In this document: one piece after another, positions 17,544 through 26,678 of the stretch
How the letters are laid out: every line of letters begins with the position of its first letter
Position numbering within the stretch: position 1 is the first letter of the stretch
Assembly: GCA_030653365.1 (NCBI GenBank)
Contig: JAURZL010000005.1
Coordinates: 62,001-126,000 of the forward strand
Source of the DNA: Anaerolineaceae bacterium
GTDB lineage: Bacteria > Chloroflexota > Anaerolineae > Anaerolineales > Anaerolineaceae
Reading direction: 5' to 3'
DNA length: 64,000 bases
Translations under genes and position numbers: made by a program
The notes under the pieces: model-generated
Databases searched by the model: none
What the model was told of the DNA's origin: nothing
Seen by the model: only the letters and a program-made list of their open reading frames with translations

Positions 17544-19187
17544 ATGCTTCAAGCTTCACAACTTTATAAGAATTTCGGTCTCGTTCCCATTCTCCAGGAT
17601 ATCAATTTCACCATTAATTCAGGCGATCATTGTGGTCTCGTTGGAATAAATGGTACTGGCAAGACAACCCTGTTGAAGATTCTTGTTGGAAAAGAAAAAG
17701 CCAATAAAGGATCAATAAATTTCTATCCCAAAAATCTTCGCATTGGTTATCTACCGCAAGGTTTGGTGATTGATGATCATTCAGAGATTGGTTCATTTTT
17801 AGGATCTGAATTTGGTGAAATTTCTGTGTTGGACCAGAAATTGGCACAATTGTCTGAATCACTCGCAAAAAAACCAGATGATACAGCTGGTCAAATTGAA
17901 TTTGATTTGCTTTTGAATCAAATTCACCAGGCAACTGAAATGATTCATCAAGCGCCAACGCTAATGAAATCACTTGGATTAGGTGAATACGATCTTTCCA
18001 CGCTTATCTCTCAGTTAAGCGGTGGACAAAAAACCCGTTTGATGCTGGTCAAAGTATTAATGACAAATCCTCAGATTTTGTTGTTGGATGAACCCACCAA
18101 CCACCTCGATATAAAAATGATTGAGTGGTTGGAGAGTTGGATCAATCAATTTCAAGGTGGCATTTTAATGGTCAGTCATGATCGAACCTTTTTGGACAGG
18201 ACTGTTAATGGCATATTGGAGCTTGATGAACACACACATCAAATCTCATTCTACAGTGGCAATTATAGTGATTATTTAGAACAAAAAATTGTCAAACACG
18301 AGAAACAATATCAGGCTTTTCAGGATAAACAAATAGAAATTCATCGATTGCAAAGTGCAGCAATGGAAATGAGATCAAAAGCGAAATATCGCAAAGGTGG
18401 AAAAACAGATCCTTCTAAAACAGATGGTTTTAGTGTCGGTTTTTTCGGTGATCGGACGAAAGAAACAATTCAAAAAGCAAAGAATATTGAAAAACGCGTT
18501 GAAAAAATCATGAATAATGGGGTAGAAAAACCAGTTCGAACCTGGCAAATGAAGGTTGATTTTCATGATGTTCAAAACTCGGGAAGGAATGTTCTGATTC
18601 TGGATAATCTCAGTGTTGGTTATGGAAGCAATGACCTGATTAATGAAATTAGTCTGATTCTTCGATTTGGTGAAAGGGTTGCGTTAATTGGTGATAATGG
18701 ATGTGGAAAAACATCCTTAATAAAAACAATTTTTGGAGAAATTCCTGCAATTGGCGGCAATTTCCGATTAGGAACTAAGGTGAAAATTGGTTATATGTCA
18801 CAAGAGCAAGATGAATTTGACCCGGATTATAGTGTAATTGAAACAATCAGAAAGGTTTTTTCCCATAATGAAACGGAGAATCGGAAATTTTTATCCAAAT
18901 TTCTATTTAAAGGGGATGACGTCTTTAAAATAGTAGGAAAATTGTCGTTCGGTGAACGAGCACGCTTATCACTTGCCTGTCTGGTTGCACAAGGATGTAA
19001 CTTTCTGATCCTGGACGAACCCATCAATCATCTGGATATTCCCTCCCGAACGCAATTTGAAAAAGCATTATCTGAATTCGAAGGAACTGTTCTGGCAATT
19101 GTCCATGATCGGTATTTTATCGATGGGTTTGCTACCCAAATATGGGAAGTAAAAAACAAACAGATCATGACCCGAGAAAAGTTATAA
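17544..19187 (+). CDS. ABC-F family ATPase
   Basis: 547 residues with two ABC modules and no membrane segment, the ABC-F plan of ribosome-associated ATPases. Module 1: P-loop GINGTGKT (34-41), signature LSGGQ near 158, Walker B LLLDEPTNHLD near 180. Linker with a long charged helix pair near 240-320 (RLQSAAMEMRSKAKYRKGG), the P-site tRNA-interaction motif region. Module 2: P-loop GDNGCGKT near 391, signature variant LSFGE, and LILDEPINHLD. Both catalytic Glu residues are kept. Subfamilies act as translation factors or antibiotic-target protectors; sequence alone does not decide, and no resistance gene is adjacent. Confidence 0.92.
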   Translation: MLQASQLYKNFGLVPILQDINFTINSGDHCGLVGINGTGKTTLLKILVGKEKANKGSINFYPKNLRIGYLPQGLVIDDHSEIGSFLGSEFGEISVLDQKLAQLSESLAKKPDDTAGQIEFDLLLNQIHQATEMIHQAPTLMKSLGLGEYDLSTLISQLSGGQKTRLMLVKVLMTNPQILLLDEPTNHLDIKMIEWLESWINQFQGGILMVSHDRTFLDRTVNGILELDEHTHQISFYSGNYSDYLEQKIVKHEKQYQAFQDKQIEIHRLQSAAMEMRSKAKYRKGGKTDPSKTDGFSVGFFGDRTKETIQKAKNIEKRVEKIMNNGVEKPVRTWQMKVDFHDVQNSGRNVLILDNLSVGYGSNDLINEISLILRFGERVALIGDNGCGKTSLIKTIFGEIPAIGGNFRLGTKVKIGYMSQEQDEFDPDYSVIETIRKVFSHNETENRKFLSKFLFKGDDVFKIVGKLSFGERARLSLACLVAQGCNFLILDEPINHLDIPSRTQFEKALSEFEGTVLAIVHDRYFIDGFATQIWEVKNKQIMTREKL

Positions 19188-19241
19188 AAACCCAGGAGAG
19201 GATTACTCATTATCTTCTGTTAATAAATTTGGTCATTCAAC

Positions 19242-20204
19242 TCAATCTACTTTTGGAGAATCAAAACCAATGGTGGTTTTTATTGTGTAAGTTGGTTTAT
19301 GTTGCGCTTCATGATACGTGCGTACCAGGAGTTCAGCAATTAAGCCCATCAATATCGATTGGAAACCAAGGATGAAAAACATGCTGGATAACATGAACAA
19401 CGGTGAATCCAATACAGGAACAAAGAAAAAGATCCTTCTAATAAATAGATACAAGAGAATTAGGCTGGAAACTGCCATGATTAAAATTCCAGTTCCTCCA
19501 AATAAGTAGATTGGCTTATTTGCATATGAATTTAAGAATTTCACCGTGAATAAATCCAAAATAACTTTCATTGTTCGTTCCAGACCATATTTAGCCTTCC
19601 CATATTTTCGTGGGTGATGCCGGACCGGAATCTCAATTAATTTTGCGCCAACTGAGTTGGCGTATACGGGGATGAAACGATGCATCTCCCCATAAAGCCG
19701 GAAACCGGTTAAAACCTCCCGGCGATATGCTTTTAGCGTGCATCCATAATCATGGAGATGAACACCGGTGACAACAGAAATCAATTTATTGGCAAATAAG
19801 GAAGGCATGGTTCTGGTGATAAATGTGTCTTTTCTTTTGGATCTCCATCCACTAACCACATCGTAACCAGCATAAATTTTTTCCAACAATATCGGAATGT
19901 CCTGAGGATCATTCTGTAAATCTGCATCCATTAATACAATAATTTTTCCCTTCGAATGATCAATCCCAGCTGCAATGGCCGCTGTTTGTCCAAAATTACG
20001 CCGCAAACCGATTACACGAATATGATGAGGATCGGTTTCTGCCAGAAGTTCTAATTTTGAGAAGCTTTGATCTTTACTGCCATCATCAACCAGAATCAAT
20101 TCCCAGGTTTCTTGCAATGGTTGCATGGCATCCAAAACTGCCTGATACAGTAGAGGAATTGTCTCTTCTTCGTTGTAGACCGGAACTACGATTGATAAGT
20201 CCAT
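19242..20204 (-). CDS. GT2 polyprenol-phosphate sugar transferase with two TM helices
   Basis: 320 residues with a GT-A fold: PVYNEEETI at the start, DDG at 40-42, and DAD at 93-95 for nucleotide-sugar and metal binding. The QNDP that follows and the KYGKAKYGLERT stretch near 205 match the DPM1-like group (ArnC, GtrB, YkcC). Two C-terminal membrane helices (~235-257 and ~268-292) fit those that load a sugar onto undecaprenyl phosphate at the cytoplasmic face. AGGA precedes the ATG. It is convergent with the ABC-F gene. The GtrA protein at 6093 is a possible partner by family but lies 13 kb away. Confidence 0.9.
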   Translation of the reverse strand: MDLSIVVPVYNEEETIPLLYQAVLDAMQPLQETWELILVDDGSKDQSFSKLELLAETDPHHIRVIGLRRNFGQTAAIAAGIDHSKGKIIVLMDADLQNDPQDIPILLEKIYAGYDVVSGWRSKRKDTFITRTMPSLFANKLISVVTGVHLHDYGCTLKAYRREVLTGFRLYGEMHRFIPVYANSVGAKLIEIPVRHHPRKYGKAKYGLERTMKVILDLFTVKFLNSYANKPIYLFGGTGILIMAVSSLILLYLFIRRIFFFVPVLDSPLFMLSSMFFILGFQSILMGLIAELLVRTYHEAQHKPTYTIKTTIGFDSPKVD

Positions 20205-20533
20205 TGATTTTCCTAAATTCTAATGTTTATTATGAACAAATTTGAAGGGTGAAATTCAAAATTTAAAATTCGAGTTGAATTAATACTACTACCTTATTAT
20301 AAATTCGATCAAAAAGTAAGGATAGTTAAACAAAATTTTAAAAAATATTTTTTTTGATCAAATTTTTTGAATTTGATTCAAGTCATGCGAAGAAAAATTT
20401 TTTTACTTCGAATTGTTTAGATTTTTCTTTTGGAGAATCATTATTTTTATTAGTGATTTTTTGTGACATAGTTATCCTAATAACCTTATATGAGTAATAG
20501 ATTAATACACAATTCAATTTAGAATTAGCCTAT
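20205..20533. other. AT-rich divergent promoter region
   Basis: 329 bases, very AT-rich, between the divergent GT2 and LON-domain genes. I see -10-like TATAAT hexamers but no pair with good spacing, and no gene. Confidence 0.35.
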
Positions 20534-21196
20534 ATGACAAATCAATTAGCTTTATTTCCTCTCAATACCGTACTCTTTCCTGGAATGCCGCTGCATTTGC
20601 ATATCTTTGAGAGCCGCTATAAATTGATGGTAAATCAATTATTAAATCAAGAGCCTATTTTTGGGGTTGTCTTGATTCGCAGAGGAATTGAATCGTTAGG
20701 TCCTTTGGCGGAACCACACATGATTGGCACAACTGCCCGTATTCTGAAAGCGGATCCTTTGAATGATGGTTGTTTCAATTTGACAGTAATTGGGGAGAGA
20801 AGGTTTAAAATCAATGCTCTCAGTGATGAAAACCCTTATTTATCCGCAACAATTGAGGATTTTCCGATTGATTTTAAACGACCATTGGATGTTTATCGGA
20901 GAATTCGTCATCTCCGTAACCAGGTCCAATTTTATTTGCATACCATCAATCGACTGGATGATATGGAGATTGATCTCGATCAGATTCAGATGCCTGATGA
21001 TCCATTTGCATTGATATTTCTGGCTGCTTCTTTACTACAAATCCCAGCTCATGAAAAACAACCAGCATTGAACGCTGTCACTGCCCTGGAAATATGCCAG
21101 ACCGTGGAACGTTTATATCGCAGGGAAAACGCTGTCCTGCGGAAACTCATTCACATTACTGCTGAGCAAGCACAGGGTTTTGCTCAACTTAACTGA
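20534..21196 (+). CDS. LON substrate-binding domain protein
   Basis: A 220-residue protein that starts directly with the LON N-terminal (PUA-like) signature LALFPLNTVLFPGMPLHLHI and continues with FESRYKLMV and GVVLIRRG. It lacks the AAA and protease domains of Lon, so it is a free-standing LAN domain protein. These are widespread, and a role in protein quality control or substrate binding is assumed rather than shown. The ATG at 20534 lacks a clear ribosome binding site. It is monocistronic by position and followed by a hairpin repeat. Confidence 0.9.
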   Translation: MTNQLALFPLNTVLFPGMPLHLHIFESRYKLMVNQLLNQEPIFGVVLIRRGIESLGPLAEPHMIGTTARILKADPLNDGCFNLTVIGERRFKINALSDENPYLSATIEDFPIDFKRPLDVYRRIRHLRNQVQFYLHTINRLDDMEIDLDQIQMPDDPFALIFLAASLLQIPAHEKQPALNAVTALEICQTVERLYRRENAVLRKLIHITAEQAQGFAQLN

Positions 21197-21221
21197 AAAC
21201 CCCAAATAATTATTATCTTTT

Positions 21222-21298
21222 TATGATAGCAGGATTGGTATTACTGGCAGAGATAACCGCCAAAAACACTCGCCAGCTCGGTTTTATTGAGATGATAC
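21222..21298 (+). repeat. Interspersed hairpin repeat, copy D
   Basis: It aligns base for base in length with copy C. The hairpin arms are CTGGC/GCCAG, and the right end TTATTGAGATGATAC is identical to copy C. It lies just past the LON-domain gene. Confidence 0.6.
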
Positions 21299-21325
21299 TT
21301 TTTTAGGTTATCTTGATAGCGAGCT

Positions 21326-22219
21326 TTACAATTCGTAATCTTCACTCTCGTCTTCGAATTCAGGGTGGAACCAGGTACCACTTTCATAGTTTCCTGACTT
21401 TTCCTGATCTTCAGGGGTAAGCGGATCATCCATTCTTACCTGCAAGTGAATACCCGCTGTGCGGATACCGTTCGGTGTCATGACTCTGCGCACGGTGTAG
21501 CGAATAAAGTAGCGTCTGATTAGATCATTTTTCAAAATTGTCTTTAGTGTGCGAACACTGATACATGCCTGCTCCGCTAACTCCCCCATTTCAGTATCCA
21601 TAATATCTCTTTTTTCCCCGGTATAAAGATTCCAGTAACAAACCTTTCTTACCATCATGACAACGATCAAAGCCGAATGTCCCAGCAGAGGCAACCAATT
21701 TTCCATAAAGTATTTGGTTACATAGATGCCTTTATCCGGCTGAATAATGTTGGCTCTTTCATTCCCATAAGCTTTTTGAAACATAACCTTGCGTTTACTA
21801 ATAGCAGGTAAATCTTCTTCTATATCGGAAATTTCATTCGAAGGTTTATTTTGTTTTTTATTCGTATTTTGACTTTGTTTTTTTTCCTGATGATCAACGA
21901 CCTGTTCTGATGGTAAATATGGTTCATCAGAGTCATCTTCAATAAATTGATTTGAAACAATCACTTCCACACCAACATCACGTTTATATAATCCTGATAA
22001 TAAACGCGATATGCGTGCATTCAAGCGGCTATTAATAATGTCCTTGTTGTATTCATTCTTAACTGCTAACCGGTATTTATCAGGATTACCATTGAATCCT
22101 AACGGGACAATCGGAACAACCCAGGTTTTAAAATCTACCCGACTCATTTCAGGTTGTAATTGACCTAAAACCATTTGCCAGGCATCTTTATGATTTGAAA
22201 ATCCCGTTTTGGTTTCCAT
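21326..22219 (-). CDS. DnaA domain-I-like protein with C-terminal winged helix
   Basis: A 297-residue protein. Residues ~10-80 follow the DnaA N-terminal (domain I) pattern: W-x-x-VLGQLQPEMSRVDFKTWVVP, then a strand pair and LAVKNEYNKDIINSRL. An acidic/Gln-rich linker (~95-135) follows. Residues ~165-260 form a helix-turn-helix module (LGHSALIVVMMVRKV then MGELAEQACISVRTLKTIL), like replication-protein winged helices. DnaA domain I recruits DnaB helicase and other initiators; a fusion of that domain with a DNA-binding module would suit a replication initiator or adaptor. There is no AAA+ core. AGGA precedes the ATG. It heads away from parAB with three other genes. Confidence 0.65.
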   Translation of the reverse strand: METKTGFSNHKDAWQMVLGQLQPEMSRVDFKTWVVPIVPLGFNGNPDKYRLAVKNEYNKDIINSRLNARISRLLSGLYKRDVGVEVIVSNQFIEDDSDEPYLPSEQVVDHQEKKQSQNTNKKQNKPSNEISDIEEDLPAISKRKVMFQKAYGNERANIIQPDKGIYVTKYFMENWLPLLGHSALIVVMMVRKVCYWNLYTGEKRDIMDTEMGELAEQACISVRTLKTILKNDLIRRYFIRYTVRRVMTPNGIRTAGIHLQVRMDDPLTPEDQEKSGNYESGTWFHPEFEDESEDYEL

Positions 22220-22258
22220 TTTAAATCCTGTTATCAGCCAGTTTGAGCACTGTTATGC

Positions 22259-22456
22259 TCAAATATCCAGGGGAAGCATTACCCTGATTTTATCTACCCG
22301 TTTTGGTTGGTTGTTGGAAATTTTGTTATCTTGAACCCACCAATTCAAATAATTTTCACAGCAAAAGCGTACAGTACGAGAAAAATTCTTTTGACCTGCA
22401 TGAATTTTTTCACCAGAATTAACCTGATTACACGTCTGGACACCTGCCGCACTCAT
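22259..22456 (-). CDS. Small hypothetical protein (65 aa)
   Basis: A 65-residue protein with an excellent ribosome binding site (GGAGG, 7 bases before the ATG), which is why I believe it is expressed. Composition is basic with scattered aromatics; the stretch RTVRFCCENYLNWWV is the only striking part. I recognise no family. It sits between the DnaA-domain protein gene and a 109-codon gene on the same strand and probably belongs to their transcript. Confidence 0.55.
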   Translation of the reverse strand: MSAAGVQTCNQVNSGEKIHAGQKNFSRTVRFCCENYLNWWVQDNKISNNQPKRVDKIRVMLPLDI

Positions 22457-22554
22457 GTATATACCTCCGTTTCCCTTATACTACACGCAATTTTTTTATT
22501 ATTTTTTTGATAATTTATTCTTCCATTAATTAACTATATTTTTGGTAGAAAAAT

Positions 22555-22884
22555 TTATTCATTCGTTATCAACATTTGAACAAGCTCCTCTAAATTACGA
22601 GCTTTTTCACCCGGTACCAATTGAAGACGTGCGCTGCAAATTCGCGAGATAATACCTACCGTCTCCCCTAACGAGATTTTGCGACCCAGCATTTTTGCAA
22701 GGCGATTCTGCCATTTGGTCAGCTCCGCGATTTCTCCCTTTGAAAGGGTTAAACCAACTTTATGGCGCGGAACTAATGACGGCGGTCTTCCGGGTGGACG
22801 AGATTGGGGATCAGATGTGATCCGCCGTGCTTGATAAAGTTGAACCCAGGCGTTACTGGTTACGGAGTGGGAATCATGTTTCAT
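22555..22884 (-). CDS. Hypothetical DNA-binding-like protein (109 aa)
   Basis: A 109-residue basic protein. A PGRPPS AT-hook-like element (about residues 31-36) precedes a region of the form GLTLSKGEIAELTKWQNRL followed by KISLGETVGIISRI, which could be a strand-helix-helix (ribbon-helix-helix-like) fold; this is by eye only. Its ATG overlaps the end of the AAA ATPase gene by 11 bases and AGAGG lies upstream, so it is translated with it. Context (AAA ATPase, ParA/ParB) suggests a DNA transaction role. Confidence 0.6.
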   Translation of the reverse strand: MKHDSHSVTSNAWVQLYQARRITSDPQSRPPGRPPSLVPRHKVGLTLSKGEIAELTKWQNRLAKMLGRKISLGETVGIISRICSARLQLVPGEKARNLEELVQMLITNE

Positions 22885-23704
22885 AAGCTACTACCTCTCT
22901 TACAATATCGATTGTGATTGTTGAAACATCTGATTGCAGTACTACATCAGTGGCCAAGGCACAATAACGAATAATTTCTCGCGGAACACCTTGTGAACGG
23001 TCGTACAACAACTCAAAAGCATCATCATCAATAAAAGGCTCACCTCTTCCGGCAACATTCAATCGGAAGAGGACCATTTGTAATGAACTTGATAAAGTTA
23101 ATGGTGGCAAAGCCAGGCGGACAAATACACGTGCATTGACAGCTTTATTGGTCTCAAAAAGACTATTCATTTCACGTTGTCCAAATGCAAGTATTTGAAC
23201 TACTTTGGAATCATAATCAAAATTATAGAGGCGATGTAAAACCTCTAACGCCTCTGGTTCCATCATCTGAGCATCATCCAGTATAATTACTACATTGCGG
23301 TTACGGGTGTATTCATCTGCCATCAAGCGTTCAAGGGTATCCATTTGTCTTTGAAAGCTTCGCTGGGTTGGTAACCCCAACGAAACGGAAATCTGCCGGG
23401 CTGCATCCATACCAGATTTAAAGGAAGCTGTGTGGATATAACTGATAACAACCGAATCCTCACCCGCATATAAATCATAGATACGCCGTGCTAATGAACT
23501 TTTGCCCATGCCCATATCACCAGAAAAGAGAGCCAAACCGCGGCGTCTTGCTACAACACCCTGTGCCTGACGGTACACAGCTAAATGTTCAGGACCTAAA
23601 TAAAGATATCGAGGATCGGCGGAAAGTTTGAAAGGATCTTCTTTGAGACCTAACCTTTCCATTCTAGCAACTCTCCACTCTTCGTCGTTCAATGAATTGA
23701 ACAT
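22874..23704 (-). CDS. ExeA/TniB-like AAA ATPase
   Basis: 276 residues. The start LGLKEDPFKLSADPRYLYLG is the usual opening of ExeA/GspA-type AAA_22 ATPases. Walker A is GDMGMGKSS at 62-70, Walker B VVIILDDAQ at 137-145, and sensor-1 lies around QILAFGQREM. Related ATPases occur in secretion (ExeA) and in transposons (TniB/TnsC, MuB), where they bind DNA and select targets. There is no peptidoglycan-binding domain here and no transposase nearby. GGAGG precedes the ATG. Divergent from parA, so the two units share a control region; a role in the same replication/partition island is inferred. Confidence 0.8.
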   Translation of the reverse strand: MFNSLNDEEWRVARMERLGLKEDPFKLSADPRYLYLGPEHLAVYRQAQGVVARRRGLALFSGDMGMGKSSLARRIYDLYAGEDSVVISYIHTASFKSGMDAARQISVSLGLPTQRSFQRQMDTLERLMADEYTRNRNVVIILDDAQMMEPEALEVLHRLYNFDYDSKVVQILAFGQREMNSLFETNKAVNARVFVRLALPPLTLSSSLQMVLFRLNVAGRGEPFIDDDAFELLYDRSQGVPREIIRYCALATDVVLQSDVSTITIDIVREVVAYET

Positions 23705-23913
23705 ATAGACCTCCAGTATATCTGCGCATATTATTGCATTAAATCAAAAAAAAAACAATAGAATTACCGTTATTTTACCCCAATTAACACTTAATTATCG
23801 TAAATTCATTGAAATTGGTACTAATATATGCTAATATACTTAAAAATCACCGATATAACGCTATTAAGTTATAATTTCATAGAATTAGACTAATTATTCC
23901 GGAAAGAGGGTTT
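23705..23913. other. Divergent control region of the AAA and parAB units
   Basis: AT-rich 209 bases. It holds the parA promoter at 23809-23837 and, on the other strand, the ribosome binding site of the AAA gene. Short repeats TACTAATATATG/GCTAATATACTT overlap the promoter. Confidence 0.45.
23809..23837 (+). promoter_or_regulatory. Probable parA promoter
   Basis: TTGAAA (23809-23814), 17 bases, TAATAT (23832-23837), about 75 bases ahead of the parA start. Confidence 0.5.
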
Positions 23914-24753
23914 ATGGCAGACATTATAACAATTGCAAATGAAAAAGGCGGTGTTGGTAAGACTACAACAGCTGTCAACCTTGCTGCTGGACTATCCCTA
24001 TATTTGGCAGATCAATCCACAAAATCAAATCGCGTGTTATTGGTCGATATGGATCCTCAGGGACATGCATTGTTGGCCACCGCTTATGGCGAGCATGATG
24101 CACCTGCTGACCAGTCATTATCTGCCCTGCTGGTGGAATCACCACCACCATCGATCCAAAGACTTTTACGAATATCCATTCACCACCCCAACCTTTATGT
24201 AATCCCTTCCAATCGCGCTGCCATGGTGGATGCAGCCCGCGTCTTACCCACACTAATGGCCAATGAATCAAGGCTGAGTCAGGTATTACGCTCAATTAAG
24301 AATGATTTCGCCTTTATCATCATAGACACACCACCCACCACAGGCGATTTACTGGTTAATGCGCTGGTTGCTGCTAACCATATCATCATCCCTGTGGAAC
24401 CCAGCTATCTGGGTGTTTCTGGTTTGAGAGAACTCCAAAACACGATCGAACAAGTAAAAATCCATTTCAATCCGGAAATTCATATACTGGGTTATTTACC
24501 CACTATTTGTGAAGAACAACGTATCGAGGTAAGAGAGATTCTTGAGCAACTGGAAAAACGCTATCCACATCAGTTGCTGGGTCCCATCCACAAAGCATCG
24601 GATCTGGCTTATGCTCATTCCAGTCATATGGATATTTTTACGTATAAACCCCCACGCCAGCGGTTACCTGGACAATTAGCATCCAGCTCACGTGCAACCA
24701 AAGAGTACGGTGATCTGGTGGAAGCAGTATTCAAGAGAACCTCTTCCAAATAA
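23914..24753 (+). CDS. parA: ParA family partition ATPase
   Basis: 279 residues with the deviant Walker A motif KGGVGKTT at 11-18, the Walker A' DMDPQGH near 46-52, and Walker B FIIIDTPPTTGD near 133. This is a ParA/Soj ATPase that moves DNA by forming gradients on the nucleoid when stimulated by ParB. It lacks an N-terminal helix-turn-helix, so it is of the chromosomal or type Ib kind. The C-terminus has an unusual Pro/Arg/Ser-rich tail (PPRQRLPGQLASSSRATK). GAGGG precedes the ATG. parB follows after 24 bases. Confidence 0.93.
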   Translation: MADIITIANEKGGVGKTTTAVNLAAGLSLYLADQSTKSNRVLLVDMDPQGHALLATAYGEHDAPADQSLSALLVESPPPSIQRLLRISIHHPNLYVIPSNRAAMVDAARVLPTLMANESRLSQVLRSIKNDFAFIIIDTPPTTGDLLVNALVAANHIIIPVEPSYLGVSGLRELQNTIEQVKIHFNPEIHILGYLPTICEEQRIEVREILEQLEKRYPHQLLGPIHKASDLAYAHSSHMDIFTYKPPRQRLPGQLASSSRATKEYGDLVEAVFKRTSSK

Positions 24754-24777
24754 TACGATTGGTGGTAAGGAGGAAAG

Positions 24778-25920
24778 ATGCCGCCCAGCAAGAAAAAAAG
24801 ATTTAACGCCTTTGAAGATTTCCCGATAACAGAAGAAAAACCAGTCTCAAATCTTTCAACAATTCCCCAAGAAAAGAGTGTGTCCAGGGAAGTTGAGAGG
24901 ATTGAGCGTTTAAAACCAACTGAAATGATGCCGGACAGATTTCAACCACGGCGTTTATTACCCATGCACATTCGCAACTCATTTTTTTCTGGTGAAATTG
25001 ATTGTTATCAAGCAGCTTCTGAATGGATTAAATTCTCACAACAGGATAGCGGTGTAAAAGCAGAAATTGACCGCCTCATTTCTCTGGGAAACTCATTTGA
25101 TGAACACGGTCAAATCAAGGCAATTACCGGATCATGGGAAAATGACGTCAATGGTAATTTTGTATTCCTGATTGAGACGGGTGAACGTCGTTTTTGGGCA
25201 GCCTGCTTGCAGGTGAGCGCCAACCATATAAAGGAAGAACCCCTCCTGCGGGTCGAGGTAATTGATCATCCTACACGCCAACGGCAAGTGCTTGAAAACA
25301 GACACGCAGAATCACCTTCTGCTGTCGAACAGGCATGTGAAGTCGCCGCTTTGATTCTTGCAGAACTTGGTAATACACCCGACGGGAAAATTCAGGATGA
25401 TTATGAATATTTTCGGCTGGCTCGCTCTCAACGCATGCCTGCTGGTTTGTGGGATCGTATAACCCCCATAATGCAATTAACACGCCCACGCATGGTCCAA
25501 TTATTGAATATTTTACAAATGCCCAGCCAATTACTTGAAAAGGCTGATCGTTTTCGTTTACCTGAACGAGTTTTACGTGAAATTCTCAATCAACCGCAAC
25601 GCAATTGGGATTCATTAATTCACCAGAGTATTCAAAACAGCCTGACTTCTGAAGAAATAGCTGAACAAATATCAGCTGATAGAACCAACACTGAAAATAA
25701 AAAAACAAGCTCCCCCAAAACACTCTCTACACCTGAGAAGAATGCTAACCGCTCATTGCGAAAATTCACCCGTGTTTTTCGTAATATTGACCATCTGGAA
25801 CAATCAGAAATACTGGATTCCTTAGCAGATGATCTATTTATTAGCGGTCAGGCAGAAAACGCAGCTGAAATCCTATCAGAATTATTAACTTTGATTCAAG
25901 CAAGACTTAAAAGAAGATAG
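24778..25920 (+). CDS. parB: ParB-like partition protein, divergent N-domain
   Basis: 380 residues. ParB-fold signs: QPRR at 56-59, GERRFWAA at 135-142 (Box II, CTP/parS clamp motif), and ENRHAESPSAVEQA at 173-186, followed by a helix-turn-helix region (~205-270) and a probable C-terminal dimer domain. An insertion of roughly 40 residues separates the QPRR and Box II regions, so this is not the canonical chromosomal ParB. Excellent ribosome binding site AAGGAGG. It forms an operon with parA. A canonical parS site (TGTTTCACGTGAAACA) is not seen in the window. Confidence 0.8.
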   Translation: MPPSKKKRFNAFEDFPITEEKPVSNLSTIPQEKSVSREVERIERLKPTEMMPDRFQPRRLLPMHIRNSFFSGEIDCYQAASEWIKFSQQDSGVKAEIDRLISLGNSFDEHGQIKAITGSWENDVNGNFVFLIETGERRFWAACLQVSANHIKEEPLLRVEVIDHPTRQRQVLENRHAESPSAVEQACEVAALILAELGNTPDGKIQDDYEYFRLARSQRMPAGLWDRITPIMQLTRPRMVQLLNILQMPSQLLEKADRFRLPERVLREILNQPQRNWDSLIHQSIQNSLTSEEIAEQISADRTNTENKKTSSPKTLSTPEKNANRSLRKFTRVFRNIDHLEQSEILDSLADDLFISGQAENAAEILSELLTLIQARLKRR

Positions 25921-25987
25921 ACAACGCCTTTTTTTTAAATGATTTGATCAAAGTCAGTAAATTGTTCAGCGATAATTATGATGATTC

Positions 25988-26001
25988 GTAACCGTGGTTA
26001 C
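25988..26001. promoter_or_regulatory. Palindrome GTAACCGTGGTTAC, left copy
   Basis: 6-bp arms around GT. The same GTAACCnnGGTTAC occurs at 27939-27952 and was not noticed elsewhere in the window. The two copies flank the second parA cassette. Candidate ParB/centromere or regulator site. Confidence 0.5.
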
Positions 26002-26076
26002 AGTTTTTTGTAGGACTTTTTTTTATCGGAAACTTATGCAATCTCCAGGTAAATAAAAAGATATCTGCAAATGAAT

Positions 26077-26094
26077 TATGTGAGATTTCACATA
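26077..26094. promoter_or_regulatory. Palindrome TATGTGA-n4-TCACATA
   Basis: An 18-base dyad just downstream of parB. In half-site layout it is faintly parS-like (TGTGA/TCACA), but it is not the canonical parS. Confidence 0.3.
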
Positions 26095-26304
26095 GTAACT
26101 GGGTTTCTCGTTTTTAAAATAATTGCCTCTATTTACGCCTGGAATACCAAATTTCAGGGTACTAATGAGGATTGACTATTAACCAACTTGATCCGTTTTG
26201 GACTTTGTAAACTCAATTTCAATCCGTAGTGAAGATGATATTGATTGAGATCGCCAGTGGTTGATACCCGTTCCGAGTACACGAACCATAGGCTCAGAAA
26301 GAAC

Positions 26305-26356
26305 AAAACCAACTTAAGCAGGTTAACCACCCACCAACCTGCTTAAGTTGGTTTTT
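26305..26356. terminator. Strong bidirectional terminator-like hairpin
   Basis: A perfect 20-bp stem (26305-26324 with 26336-26355), 11-base loop, T run on the plus strand and the complementary A run on the other side. It lies between the parAB and parA2 units and can terminate both ways. With the palindrome at 26368 it resembles a two-hairpin unit also found at 40267-40316. Confidence 0.65.
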
Positions 26357-26678
26357 AATTTAACAGCCATGGATTGAAATCCATGAAGTAGATCAATCTG
26401 CATCAGCAGATTTGCCACATCTTATAAAATAGATGTTAAATAACTTTTTTTCAGGATACTAATTTGAGAAACTCGGTTAGCATTGATTCAATCACATTAA
26501 AAGTAGGATGATTTCATTCAAAACCAACAATCTCAGGTTTAAAAATCTCCTTAAGATTTTTATCAAAAAAACGAGATTTTAAAGCCTCTGCTCGTATTAC
26601 GAAGAAGATCTCCTTTTCCTGTTAAAATCTGCTGGGAATCGATTTATTTGATCCAAGAGTATACACTGGATTATTTAC

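Noticed and set aside
21326..22219. Full DnaA initiator
   Set aside because: Only a domain-I-like region is seen; there is no AAA+ Walker motif and no DnaA domain IV signature.
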